The notes under the pieces were generated by a model. That model ran no database searches, was not told the DNA's origin, and saw nothing but the letters and a program-made list of their open reading frames with translations. 64,000 bases of DNA, from assembly GCA_032622095.1 (NCBI GenBank), contig CP136062.1:141626351-141690350 (forward strand), written 5' to 3'. Shown here in pieces: positions 1 through 10,367 of this stretch. This DNA comes from Siphonodentalium dalli. Taxonomy: Eukaryota > Mollusca > Scaphopoda > Gadilida > Siphonodentaliidae. How positions within the stretch are numbered: the first letter of the stretch is position 1; each line of letters starts with the position of its first letter. Both the position numbers and the translations under genes were made by a program.

Positions 1-1
1 A

Positions 2-938
2 TCTATCGTCCAGAATAATAGATATAAAACAAGGCGCAAGACAAGGAGTTACCCTTTCGCCGATTTTGTAGGCAATATTCATTGATGATTTGCTTCACGA
101 ACTTGAGCTGTCAGGCTTTGGCCTCATGCTACACGAAATAAATTGCTCGTCACCGACCCAAGCCGATGATATGACCTTACTTTCTCTATAATCTTATGGT
201 CTTCAAAAGCTATGTGATATATGTAGCTCATATAGTAGGAAATGGCGGTTTATTTACAATCAACAGAAATGTAAAGTTATCGTATTCGATGGAAAACCAC
301 TCAATCCAGCTAATTCGCGATCTTGGTTAATTAACAATGTTCCTATTCTAGAAACAGACGTGATCGTCCATCTTGGAATACCTTTGGAGAAAACTAACCG
401 TCAAAACACACTCACAGATTCCATGTGCTCAAAACTTCGTTCAACATTCCTAATGCTCAGCAATGATGGACTATATGCGGGTGGAATCACACCCATTAGC
501 TCCTTGATGATTTACAAGTCAATTGTACTTTCATGCGGCCTCTATGGATCGGAGTTTTTGTACAATACGTCAGTTTGTAATGCAACCAAGCTGGAAAGAA
601 TCCATCGCTTCTGTTTAAAACGTATCCAAGGCCTATCGCCGAGATGCAGAACAGATATTGTCCTTGGTCTGTTGGGAACTTCGTCTTTGGAGTCAATCAT
701 TGAAGCCAGGAAGCTTTCTCTGTTCAGTGGCTTGTGTCGTGTTCCTACTGGAAAGGCATGCAAAAACGTCTTTCTCAGGCGCCTTTATGAGGGCATCTAC
801 ACACCACCATATGTCAAAAATTCGTCAGTGTTATGTAATATTATTTCGATCATCGAAAAGCACGACATGACGGATGCCTTAACTGAATATGTCCAATTTG
901 GCACATTCATTCCGAATTATCATGGAAAAGACGAATAA
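2..938 (+). pseudogene. LINE ORF2 remnant: reverse transcriptase C-terminal half (copy A)
   Basis: Translation shows RT motif B (QGARQGVTLSPIL) at the very start, then FIDDLL, then motif C as QADD in place of the usual YADD, followed by the thumb-like region with CLKRIQGLSPRCRTDI. Two stops break the frame: TAG at 69-71, shared with copy B, and TAA at 189-191, where copy B has TCA. The frame ends at 938 and the downstream coding sequence continues in another frame. This is a dead copy of an RNA-dependent DNA polymerase used for target-primed reverse transcription. Confidence 0.85.
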
Positions 939-1492
939 GATGTACTATACATAATGCAGACGAATTCGCTTGGAAATCAAGAATAAGTACTGACCCATCA
1001 TTCAATCGATTTGTAAAATTACATGACACGCTGCAAGTCTCACCTATTTGGTACCTTTGTAGAAAATTCCCAAACAACAGGCGATCACACCACACACTAG
1101 CAAGTGTTATTGAAGCAACCACTTCCTCAGATGCTGGATTTTGCACGGTCTGTGAACTTTCATACACCGATATCGTAGAACATATACTCATCGATTGCCA
1201 GTATCTTGTAAATATAAGAAACGACATGTTCTATGGTATCATTAACCAGTTTGGGGTACACCCATTAATTCTTGTTGATCGGCTATCTTCCAACAATATG
1301 GTCTTACTTGATTTATCACTCATCAATGATGAACTGAAGTCTGTGCTGCTTGATATTGACTCCTTCCTGAACTTCATGATATCGGGTACATCTCGATTGT
1401 GGCATGCATACTTTCTTCTGAAAAAAGCGTGGTGTTGCTCTATCGGATACAAGAGCCGATGTTGCCCTGACCGATCCGAACACCTACTTTGA
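930..1492 (+). pseudogene. LINE ORF2 remnant: post-RT C-terminal domain with CCHC knuckle (copy A)
   Basis: Reading shifts frame near 930 and is then open to 1,492. A C-x2-C-x9-H-x4-C motif lies at about 1,142-1,198 (starts CTVC, ends HILIDC), the cysteine/histidine knuckle found near the end of many APE-type LINE ORF2 proteins. The same reading, with the same frame jump, is present in copy B, so the lesion predates their duplication. The minus-strand reading frames over this stretch are antisense shadows. Confidence 0.75.
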
Positions 1493-2104
1493 TCCGCCAT
1501 AGACTATCGATCAGCTCTCACAACATGACTCTCCAACAAATCAATAATGTTACGGATCAGTTGTGATTCGTCTGCGTCTGCTTATCTTTTAAGCCAGTGG
1601 CACGGGCAGATCGCAACTGCTTCGATGTCGATGGAGTCGCGCTTGGGCAGGATCTATTTCGATTTCTTGGATAGACTCTCATGCAATAACTGACAATATA
1701 TATGTTTACACATTGATTTTTTCTACAGATACATGCCACATGAGTTCACTTCGAATCAACTTATTGCATTATAAATGTCTTATTTTCAGGTAGCTGTGTA
1801 CCACACATTGTGGTTCCATTGTATATAATTATAATATTCATGTTTGTCATTTATGTCAATCTTCATTTATGGAGGAAATAAAGATGTAATAATAATATAT
1901 CTTCATATTGTAATTTCCACAACGGCTCTTATCAAGGACTCCTACTATGTAGTTGCTGCAGGTGTGAAAAACAACACCCAAGCCGGACAGATTAATGCAC
2001 TTCTCGACAACTTATCAAGAGAACGACAGTCGCTGTATTGTTGGACGAAAAGGTGTGATAAACTATGCTAGCCAGAACCTCATATAACAAAGAATGTCAT
2101 ATCA
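1493..2104 (+). other. LINE copy A 3' untranslated region
   Basis: No coding potential. It is nearly identical to the 3' region of copy B (about 5,355-5,977), including short A/T-rich tracts and a GGTGTGAAAAACAACACC inverted repeat near 1,960. It ends directly on the 5' leader of the next unit. Confidence 0.7.
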
Positions 2105-2107
2105 ATA

Positions 2108-2190
2108 TTCATACTAGAAACCTCAAAAATGAAGGAAAGAAAAAACGACAAAGAAACGTATTCAGCGAGGGTGACTTGCGGAGCTAATTT
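2108..2190 (+). repeat. 83-bp direct repeat, left copy (LINE 5' leader)
   Basis: Begins ATTCATACTAGAAAC and ends GCGGAGCTAATTT. The same block recurs at 3,119-3,201 with two mismatches, and again at the start of copy C (about 5,980-6,062). The copies at 2,108 and 3,119 bracket the inserted sequence at 2,191-3,118. They therefore look either like an unusually long target-site duplication or like a unit truncated after its leader. Confidence 0.75.
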
Positions 2191-3118
2191 TTCATCATTC
2201 TTGTTCCGGTCAATCGACGGGACGGTCGCACTGTGCTTGACGCACGAGCCGTTGATTGACCGTGAGTTTTTTGTCGGGCTTGGCTAGTTATGGATAGCTT
2301 AATCCCCAGCCAAGTCCGCAACGTGCTGAGCGATTTCCACCTGGCTCATTGTGTGCGTTGGAACATCCATGCATACGATGGCCGGATGTACGTGGTTTTG
2401 GAGTATCGAGTCGCTCCAGCAGAACCCTCTGCTGGCCGCGGCTCGATAGGACATACCGGAGTCCACCGGTCCAAGGCAGGCCAGACCACCGCGGATGGGA
2501 CCATGCTAAAGAAGAGAAAGAAGAAAACCCCATCACGTCGCCGCAGAGACAGGGGATAACTGAGAGACGCCCAGTTCCCTCCCACCTGGCCTCGCAGCAA
2601 CAACAGCAGCCCACTGTCGGCGCGCCAGAATCCATCAGAAGCGGAAACGACAGGGACGTCGATGTCACCCCGGCCGCCCCTGTCGCCGACTTTGTAGTGA
2701 GGGCGGAGGATTTTCCACCGTCTCCAGCGGAGGACTACAATCCACCGACACCGAGACCTCCGGTGTCCCCCGACTGCATCGCAGAAAAGGAGCAGGAACC
2801 ACCACCCCCTGCTCCTAGACTAACATCAACAGAGAGAGACGCCATCTCTGCCAGATTAGACAAGATGCAGGCACAGGCGGACGCAGCTTTGGCAGCATGC
2901 AGGGTTCACGATCAGAAACCCGTGCCACCACCTTCATCGGAGAAACAAATGATCCAAGCAAAAGAAGAAAAAAGAAAAAGTAACATCATAAAATGCTTCT
3001 TTTTTTTTAGCTTCTTCTCAATAAATGGCAATAATATGAGGGGTGAAGGAAAGGGCCTATCGGCCCGTTCGACCATCCCGGGGCTAGCCCCCCCCCAAAC
3101 CACGGGATTAAAAAAATA
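2191..3118 (+). mobile_element. Retroelement fragment with proline-rich ORF1-like coding, inserted between LINE units
   Basis: This 0.9-kb segment is G+C-richer than its surroundings and unrelated to copies A-C. It has a basic/proline-rich coding stretch, then an A-rich block, then a structured end (GGGCCTATCGGCCC, a C run) and a final run of seven A followed by T. An A-rich 3' end next to a flanking direct repeat fits insertion by target-primed reverse transcription. The clade cannot be named from this sequence; it could equally be a non-autonomous LINE derivative. Confidence 0.55.
2290..2990 (+). pseudogene. ORF1/gag-like proline-rich protein remnant
   Basis: An 89-codon reading frame from 2,290 (MDSLIPSQVRNVL, then a very basic end KKRKKKTPSRRRRDRG) overlaps a second frame running to about 2,990. 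The second frame encodes a low-complexity Q/P-rich segment (PPSPAEDYNPPTPRPP) and a short helical stretch (ARLDKMQAQADAALAA). Basic plus proline-rich plus coiled-coil-like composition is common in retroelement ORF1 proteins, which coat the RNA. No zinc knuckle or RRM can be read. It is assigned on composition and context only. Confidence 0.4.
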
Positions 3119-3201
3119 TTCATACTAGAAACCCCAAAAATGAAGGAAAGAAAAAACGACAAAGAAACGTATTCAGCGAGGATGACTTGCGGAGCTAATT
3201 T
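3119..3201 (+). repeat. 83-bp direct repeat, right copy (5' leader of LINE copy B)
   Basis: Matches 2,108-2,190 with two mismatches. It is followed immediately by the rest of the leader and then by the endonuclease start of copy B. Confidence 0.75.
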
Positions 3202-3248
3202 GCTAACGGCTTATATCGACAGCCACCACATTCCCCCGAAAACCACCC

Positions 3249-3680
3249 ATGCCAATAATGGATGACATCAAACTTCTCACATGGAACGCTTCTGGAGTAA
3301 CTTCCACTGTTTTGTACCTAAAATCAATACTCGACAGACAACTCTATGACATTGTTGGAATTTCCGAGAACTGGTTCAATGAAGATAACATTAACTTCTT
3401 GAAAAATATACATGACTCGTACATTCCACTGGCGAAACCTGTGAGAACCATAAGACTGAGTTCGGGTGGATCTTTCACGCGGGACGGCGTGGCTCTCTTA
3501 ATAAGCAAGAATATCGCTAATCGTTGTGCAGCTCTAGAAACGACGTGTGATCGCATCGTTGGTATGCAAGTCAACCTAAATTCGGAGAACATGCTCACTT
3601 TGTTACAAGTATACCTGCCGAGCACGAATCACAGTGATGACTACTTTGAGGAATGCTTAGTCTCATGTCTTCCTATGTAA
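3249..3680 (+). pseudogene. LINE ORF2 remnant: APE-type endonuclease N-terminal part (copy B)
   Basis: Starts MPIMDDIKLLTWNASGV (second in-frame Met at 3,258). It carries the AP-endonuclease signatures LTWNASGV, DIVGISENWF and GGSFTRDGVALLI. The frame runs through YLPSTNHSDDYFEECL and then crosses into unrelated sequence at about 3,657, the deletion junction, ending at 3,680. The metal-binding GDFN and final SRIDH motifs are lost. Unlike copy C it lacks the extra T that breaks the frame near 6,460. Confidence 0.85.
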
Positions 3681-4800
3681 TACAGGAGAGCATCTCTTAT
3701 GCTGATGAACAAAATTCACGCATGTTCGCCTGTTTTTTAGATGTACACAAAGCATTCGACACTGTATGGACGAACGGACTACTTATGAAACTATTTTTTG
3801 CGTGGTTTCACTGGCAATATACTTAAATTATGTAACGAATTTTTAACCGGCGTAACTTGCACAGTGCGTCATGGTAATCTATCGTCCAGAATAATATATA
3901 TAAAACAAGGCGCAAGACAAGGAGTTACCCTTTCGCCGATTTTGTAGGCAATATTCATTGATGATTTGCTTCACGAACTTGAGCCGTCAGGCTTTGGCCT
4001 CATGCTACACGAAATAAATTACTCGTCACCGACCCAAGCCGATGATATGACCTTACTTTCTCTATCATCTTATGGTCTTCAAAAGCTATGTGATATATGT
4101 AGCTCATATAGTAGGAAATGGCGGTTTATTTACAATCAACAGAAATGTAAAGTTATCGTATTCGATGGAAAACCACTCAATCCAGCTAATTCGCGATCTT
4201 GGTTAATTAACAATGTTCCTATTCTAGAAACAGACGTGATCGTCCATCTTGGAATACCTTTGGAGAAAACTAACCGTCAAAACACACTCACAGATTCCAT
4301 GTGCTCCAAACTTCGTTCAACATTCCTAATGCTCAGCAATGATGGACTATATGCGGGTGGAGTCACACCCATTAGCTCCTTGATGATAAACAAGTCAATT
4401 GTACTTTCATGCGGCCTCTATGGATCGGAGTTTTTGTACAATACGTCAGTTTGTAACCAAGCTGGAAAGAATCCATCGCTTCTGTTTAAAACGTATCCAA
4501 GGCCTATCGCCGAGATGCAGAACAGATATTGTCCTTGGTCTGTTGGGAACTTCGTGTTTGGAGTCAATCATTGAAGCCAGGAAGCTTTCTCTGTTCGGTG
4601 GCTTGTGTCGTGTTCCTACTGAAAAGGCATGCAAAAACGTCTTTCTCAGGCGCCTTTATGAGTGCATCTACACACCACCATATGTCAAAAATTCGTCAGT
4701 GTTATGTAATATTATTTCGATCATCGAAAAGCACGACATGATGGATGCCCTAACTGCATATGTCCCAATCATTCCGAATTATCATGGAAAAGACCAATAA
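3665..4800 (+). pseudogene. LINE ORF2 remnant: reverse transcriptase (copy B)
   Basis: Broken across several frames. Motif A reads CFLDVHKAFDTVWTNGLL at about 3,730-3,785. A frameshift follows in a T run near 3,795. Motif B (QGARQGVTLSPIL) sits near 3,907-3,945 and ends in the TAG shared with copy A. Motif C (QADDMTLLSLSSYG) is intact here, unlike copy A. A deletion near 4,456 shifts the frame again before the LERIHRFCLKRIQG segment. Enzymatically dead. Confidence 0.8.
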
Positions 4801-5354
4801 GATGTACTATACATAATGCAGACGAATTCGCTTGGAAATCAAGAATAAGTACTGACCCATCATTCAATCGATTTGTAAAATTACATGACACGCTGCAAGT
4901 CTCACCTATTTGGTACCTTTGTAGAAAATTCCCAAACAACAGGCGATCACACCACACACTAGCAAGTGTTATTGAAGCAACCACTTCCTCAAATGCTGGA
5001 TTCTGCACGGTCTGTGAACTTTCATACACCGATATCGTAGAACATATACTCATCGATTGCCAGTATCTTGTAAATATAAGAAACGACATGTTCTATGGTA
5101 TCATTAACCAGTTTGGGGTACACCCATTAATTCTTGTTGATCGGCTATCTTCCAACAATATGGTCTTACTTGATTTATCACTCATCAATGATGAACTGAA
5201 GTCTGAGCTGCTTGATATTGACTCCTTCCTGAACTTCATGATATCGGCTACATCTCGATTGTGGCATGCATACTTTCTTCTAAAAAAAGCGTGGTGTTGC
5301 TCGATCGGATACAAGAGCCGATGTTGCCCTGACCGATCCGAACACCTACTTTGA
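4792..5354 (+). pseudogene. LINE ORF2 remnant: post-RT C-terminal domain (copy B)
   Basis: Same reading as 930-1,492 in copy A, with the C-x2-C-x9-H-x4-C knuckle at about 5,004-5,060 and the same stop at the end. It differs from copy A by only a handful of substitutions. About 620 bp of 3' untranslated sequence follows (5,355-5,977). Confidence 0.75.
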
Positions 5355-6118
5355 TCCGCCATAGACTATCGATCAGCTCTCACAGCATGACTCTCCAACA
5401 AATCAATAATGTTACGGATCAGTTGTGATTCGTCTGCGTCTGCTATGCTTATCTTTTAAGCCAGTGGCACGGGCAGATCGCAACTGCTTCGATTTCGATT
5501 GAGTCGCGCTTGGGCAGGATCTATTTCGATTTCTTGGATAGATTCTCATGCAATAACGGACAATATATATGTTTACACATTGATTTTTTCTACAGATACA
5601 TGCCACATGAGTTCACTTGGAGTCAACTTATTGCATTATAAATGTCTTATTTTCAGGTAGCTGTGTACCACACATTGTGGTTCCATTGTATATAATTATA
5701 ATGTAATATTCATGTTTGTCATTTATGTCAATCTTCATTTATGGAGGAAATAAAGATGTAATAATAATATATCTTCATATTGTAATTTCCACAACGGCTC
5801 TTATCAAGGACTCCTACTATGTAGTTGCTGCAGGTGTGAAAAACAACACCCAAGCCGGACAGATTAATGCACTTCTCGGCAACGTATCAAGAGAACGACA
5901 GTCGCTGTATTGTTGGACGAAAAGGTGTGATAAACTATGCTAGCCAGAACCTCATATAACAAAGAATGTCCTATCAATATTCATACTAGAAACCCCAAAA
6001 ATGAATGAAAGAAAAAACGACAAAGAAACGTATTCAGCGAGGGTGACTTGCGGAGCTAATTTGCTAACGGCTTATATCGACAGCCACCACATTCCCCCGA
6101 AAACCACCCCTGCCAATA

Positions 6119-7112
6119 ATGGATGACATCAAACTTCTCACATGGAACGCTTCAGGAGTAACTTCCACTGTTTTGTACCTAAAATCAATACTCGACAGAC
6201 AACTCTATGACATTGTTGGAATTTCCGAGCACTGGCTCAACGAAGATAACATTAACTTCTTGAAAAATATACACGACTCGTACATTCCACTGGCGAAACC
6301 TGGGAGAACCATAAGACTGAGTTCGGGTGGATCTTTCACGCGGGACGGCGTGGCTATCTTAATAAGAAAGAATATCGCTAATCGTTGTGCAGCTCTAGAA
6401 ACGACGTGTGATCGCATCGTTGGTATGCAAGTCAAACTCAATTCGGAGAACATGCTCACTTTTGTTACAAATATACCTGCCGAGCACGAATCACAGTGAT
6501 GACTACTTTGAGGAATGCTTTATAGCCTCTGTTGAAAACCACGTATCTATGTGTTCTGATTGTGGACCCGTTCTAGTCATGGGTGACTTTAATTCGCACC
6601 TGAATCGTCCCCCTGAATACCATGTACCGACTGGTCACAGTAATAGAATGGTTCTCTTGAATGAGTTTCTCGTTCGTATTGAGTCTTACTCAACCACATG
6701 CTCTGCGGCATGTAAGGGACCGACCCATACATTTTATCCCTTCTCCTCAGCGGCGTCACCGTCTCGAATTGATCATATCACCGTGCCGTCTATTGTTGAA
6801 GATCTTGTGACTCACAATACTTCTAATCACATGCCCGTGACGTGCTTCATCGCAATACCTGTTTGTCAAATAACTTCTCCGACATTCGATAAACTGTCAC
6901 TTAACTGGGATAAAATAGACATTAACGCTTACCAATCTGCACTAGAATACTACTTGTCGGGTATTACACCATGTCCAGTTGTAAGCAGAACTCAACTGCA
7001 AAACATGTATGCGGATATCGTTTATGCTGTTACCTTTGCTGCTTTCGCTTCTTCTCCTAGGATGTCAAATCATTCTGGAACGACGAACTACGGATACTGC
7101 ATGGCTGTCTAA
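6119..7112 (+). pseudogene. LINE ORF2 remnant: APE-type endonuclease (copy C)
   Basis: ATG at 6,119 gives MDDIKLLTWNASGV. Motifs in order: LTWNASG, DIVGISEHWLNE, GGSFTRDGVAIL, then after a one-base T insertion near 6,460 the frame changes to YLPSTNHSDDYFEECF, VLVMGDFNSHL and SRIDHITVPS. These are the expected residues of an exonuclease/endonuclease/phosphatase fold that nicks target DNA. A second loss of frame near 7,060 precedes a stop at 7,110. Confidence 0.9.
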
Positions 7113-7680
7113 AAGTCAAACGGTCCGAATGGATTTCTGATGGTAAACCACACGCATGTGAGGTGGCTTCCTATGTCGATTATAAAGACGCAAAACGTAA
7201 ATTCAGGAAGTTACTTCGTTCGGCAAACCGTATCAGAGATCAGGAAAAGCATGAAAACTGGAGTTTTACTCAAACAACGATCGCACTAGCTTTTGGAAAA
7301 TGCTGAAATCAAATTCCACTTCATCACACATGTGTGGTCTCAGTAATGTGATGGAGTACAATGGCGAAACCCTCCGAGACCCAGATGATATTGTTTCAGC
7401 TTGGCGCTCATATTTCGAACATCTTTACACCCCAGGCAAACACGACGACCCTGAGTTCGAACAGACCATACAATTGCGACTCGCGTCCTTATTAAACCGA
7501 CACCACGTTGACTATAATTGTTCTATATTCTGTGACACCATCACCATTGCAGACCTGGATGTAGTTCTTGCGACTCTAAAACGAAGAAAAGTAGGTGGAA
7601 TAGACCGGGTGACAAATGAACATTTGATACACGGCAGTCAGTCACTGAAACAAAAGCTGTGCCAACTATTTTGGAGTTAG
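7113..7680 (+). pseudogene. LINE ORF2 remnant: linker and RT N-terminal segment (copy C)
   Basis: Between endonuclease and RT the reading RKFRKLLRSANRIRDQE, then (7,300 onward) YNGETLRDPDDIVSAWRSYF and LKRRKVGGIDRVTNEHLI, matches the usual linker and RT motif 0/1 region of APE-type LINEs. Frames change near 7,290 and again near 7,660, where a short segment of the finger region is missing. Confidence 0.75.
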
Positions 7681-8492
7681 AATGGGTCCCTCCACGGATG
7701 AAAATCGGCATAATCAGTCCCATGTACAAGGGAGAACCTAAACCAAACGTCTCACCGGACAGTTACCGAGCCATAACTCAATTGTCTGCAATATACAAAT
7801 CATTTGAGAGTATAATGTTAAGCAGATTTCTGGGCAACGAATGCCTCGCGAACTTTCCACATTCCCTTCAGCACGGATTTCAAAAGAGAGTCAGATGCCT
7901 AATGACATCATTTGTGCTACAGGAATCGGTTGCATACGCACGTGATCTGAATACACGTGCTTATGTGTGCTTTCTGGATTCACAGAAAGCCTTCGACCGA
8001 GTTTGGTACGAAGGCCTCCTAGTAAAACTCAGCCAGCATGGATTCAAAGGCAAAATTATTCGACTCATTGCTAACATGTACACCGACTGCACCAGCAGAG
8101 TGATGGTAAATGGTCTGCTATCTGAACCATGGACTATCTTGCAAGGAGCAAGACAGGGGGCAGTAACCTCCCCTTTCTTCTACCTCATGTTCATAAATGA
8201 CTTGCTGGACTCACTTACCACATCGAACAGCGGGTTTGACATAGGACACGTGGTGTGTACTGAGCCCACTACTGCTGACGACATCGCTTTGATATCGACT
8301 TCTAAAGCTGGATTGGAAGAACTCATCGATATGTGCGACAGTTACAGTAAGTCGTGGCGGTTCGTTTTCTCGCATACGAAGAGCGCTATTGTGGTCTTTA
8401 ATGAAACTAAGAGTCAACATGACCGACAAAAGAGAACATGGTCCATTGGTGAGCAACGACTTCCCGAATCTACCGAAGCAGTGCATCTTTGA
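7659..8492 (+). pseudogene. LINE ORF2 remnant: reverse transcriptase core (copy C)
   Basis: The longest uninterrupted RT reading in the window, 277 codons. Motifs: PDSYRAITQLSAIYK (motif 2), HGFQKRV, CFLDSQKAFDRVW (motif A with the first catalytic Asp), QGARQGAVTSPF (motif B), PTTADDIALIS (motif C, TADD rather than YADD) and SYSKSWRFVFSHTKS (motif D). The listed frame opens at 7,659, but this is a frameshifted piece of a longer ORF, not an independent gene. It stops at 8,492. Confidence 0.9.
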
Positions 8493-9310
8493 ATCAGACA
8501 ATGCAAATTCCAAAATGACCAGCGTAGGTCTTCTGCCGTCTCTGACAAGATGAGGAAATCTTATTTCTCTATTTCTGGCAGGGACATTGTTAAACAATGC
8601 ACACCAACGACGATGGCTTCCCTTTTAAAATTTATCGTCCTTCCAAAAAGCCTATTTCGATGTGAGATTATGCCTCTCTCTTCAGCCTCGAATACATATC
8701 ACATGGAAAAGGCTTATCGCACATGCTTAAAACACAGTCAAGGAATTCCGACGCGTACGCCTACGAACATCGCTATGAGTTTACTGGGACTCATGCCACT
8801 CGAAAGAGAAATTCATATTAAGAAACTCGTCTTCCTAGCTGATCTCATACATCTTCCACAAAATCACCAGGTGCCACTCAGGATATTCATCTTTACATTT
8901 TATCAATGTACAATCTTTAGTCACCATATCAGCGGTTATGTTGCAGATGTCATCCACCTGCTCCACCAGTATGACCTCTACAATTTCTTGGAATCATTCA
9001 TGGAGACCGGTGAATTTCCGTCCAAACTTGGAAAGAACTTTGTAAGTCAACTACACAGCGTCACTATATATCAGAATGGGATCGCAAAGTTACTTCCGAC
9101 TCATCACTGGAAATATTCCGTTTAACACACCGTCAACCACTCTCAGTCTGGAGCATCTGGAGATTGCTCAAATGTCATCCCCAGTGTTCCCGGACACTAA
9201 AGCCTCTCTCCTTACTTCTGAACAGAACGACGTTTGACAACAATCGCATATGTTGTGCTTGTACTAACTCATTTAGTAACGAATTACTGCACGCCAGATG
9301 CATTGGCACA
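8493..9310 (+). pseudogene. LINE ORF2 remnant: post-RT region (copy C)
   Basis: 8,550-9,125 reads through YRTCLKHSQGIPTRTPTNIAM and LMPLEREIHIKKLVFLADLIHLP, which align with copy D (VRTCVKHIQSLPTRTPTHIAL). A second frame at about 9,130-9,300 gives LLLNRTTFDNNRICCAC, the beginning of the cysteine knuckle region. It then runs into unrelated Harbinger sequence. The missing HxxxxC half and 3' UTR mean this copy is truncated. Confidence 0.75.
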
Positions 9311-9319
9311 ACGAAAGAA

Positions 9320-9687
9320 AAAGACGGCCACGTCGTTTTCGTGAACATCCGATAGTGAAGAGGCGCAAGGAGCAAGGGGCGTTTGTGAACCTTATCATTG
9401 CCGATCTGTACTTCGACGAGCAGAAGTTTATAGCCTATACCTGCGTGTGACACGAGAGCAGTTTGCTTTAATTCTCCATTTTATATCAGAAGATATCACC
9501 AAGAGGAACAGGATGAGGGAAACGCAACATTTCAAGTCCGAGACATGAAAAAAATGAAACGCATCCGGCAAACGCACATGTGCGAAAGACCCAGTGATAT
9601 TATCACGGTTTCGACCGATGCGTTAAAATATTAGAAACGCAAGGAAACGCATCCGAGAAACGGACATGTGTGAAAGCGGCTTAAACT
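9320..9687 (+). mobile_element. PIF/Harbinger DNA transposon fragment
   Basis: Contains a degenerate Harbinger transposase N-terminus. The right edge resembles a Harbinger terminus: a direct repeat (AAACGCATCCG...ACATGTG.GAAAG at 9,558-9,589 and 9,646-9,677) ends in GAAAGCGGC followed by TTA, the three-base target typical of the superfamily. No matching left terminus was found, so this is a piece only. Confidence 0.55.
9328..9520 (+). pseudogene. Harbinger (HARBI1-like) transposase N-terminal remnant
   Basis: Reading FREHPIVKRRKEQGAFVNLI, then LYFDEQKFIA, and after a one-base frame change YLRVTREQFALILHFI and SEDITKRNRMRE, follows the conserved HARBI1 pattern (HP, then x-KR, then G-x-F-x-N-L, then F-R-M-T-x-E-Q-F). 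This is the helical DNA-binding side of the transposase; the DDE catalytic core is absent. In-frame TGA near 9,448 and the frame change make it non-functional. Confidence 0.65.
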
Positions 9688-10289
9688 GAACACAGCGTCT
9701 CAAAAATGCGCTGCTCTGCCAAGCAAGACAAAGGACTACGTGGACAACGTTGAAAAACACATGTGCACTGTCTTCGAACTGTTCGCCGCAAACACAATGG
9801 GCAGATACCAGGGATTGTGCCAGCACGTCGACTCTCAGGTGACGTCCAACACAGGGGCACATATTCGTAACTCGTGGCTTTATGCAGGACCTGATCAATC
9901 TCGGAATTCTCTTGAAGTGTCTCCACATAATAGGGAAGTACCTTCACTTGATGCCTCTCTTCAAAATATAGAAGAGAAACCAGCCATGGCGTCATTCGCA
10001 CAACCCTACATCTACCAGTTCATGTTCTTCGAAAACAGTCAGTGATCACCTTGTTACACTTGACGAGTTCATTTCAACAACATTGCAGGCAAACTCCGCT
10101 TCCTCTGTACAAACACCAGACAGTGAAAACGCGAAGCTTCCAGATATTTCTGTGCACGACGCAAACATTGCGATATTCAATATAGAAATTCAAACATAAA
10201 TCAATCCAAAGATATCATCTTGCCGCAAATAGGGACAGATGACAGCCAACATGATCACAGTGTCATTCATGCAACACCGACATCAACAA
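9688..10289. other. Unassigned stretch upstream of LINE D ORF1 domain
   Basis: A 101-codon plus-strand frame (9,740-10,045) with no recognisable domain may be the decayed N-terminal part of LINE D ORF1, because it leads into the ORF1 C-terminal domain in the same orientation. Nothing else is visible. Confidence 0.3.
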
Positions 10290-10367
10290 GGATGAATCAT
10301 TCGGAATTGGCGATCTTCCTGAACACCTCCCGGTTTTACTGATGATTCTAGTGACAAATTCGAGGGT

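Larger units (their letters stand above)
1..2104 (+). mobile_element. Non-LTR retrotransposon (LINE) copy A, 3' part
   Basis: The window opens inside a LINE. It holds the second half of the reverse transcriptase, the post-RT C-terminal region and about 600 bp of 3' untranslated DNA. Copy B (3,877-5,977) matches it almost base for base at an offset of about 3,872-3,876. Both share a premature stop (69-71 here, 3,945-3,947 in B) and the same frame break near 930, so they are duplicates of one defective progenitor rather than two independent insertions. There is no poly(A) tail: the 3' end runs straight into the 5' sequence of the next unit. Confidence 0.85.
3119..5977 (+). mobile_element. LINE copy B, internally deleted
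   Basis: A unit of about 2.86 kb with leader, endonuclease N-terminus, then a junction at about 3,657 into the middle of the reverse transcriptase. The rest of the endonuclease, the linker and the RT N-terminus (about 1.5 kb in copy C) are missing. From 3,877 to its end it is the near twin of copy A. Its 5' 540 bp are near-identical to copy C. Confidence 0.85.
5978..9310 (+). mobile_element. LINE copy C, longest copy of the array, 3'-truncated
   Basis: Starts with the same leader as copy B, then has the whole order endonuclease, linker, reverse transcriptase and post-RT region, all interrupted by frameshifts. Its endonuclease start is near-identical to copy B. Its RT (PTTADDIALIS, PTRTPTNIAMSLLG) is closer to copy D than to A/B (PTQADDMTLLSL, SPRCRTDIVLGLLG). 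It is cut off about 9.3 kb where a Harbinger fragment begins. Confidence 0.8.

Noticed and set aside
360-938. Independent 192-codon gene at the window start
   Set aside because: It is the downstream piece of a LINE reverse transcriptase; its Met is internal to the RT thumb region.
907-1227. 106-codon minus-strand ORF, repeated at 4,769-5,089
   Set aside because: Antisense of the LINE post-RT domain; conserved only because the LINE copies are near-identical.
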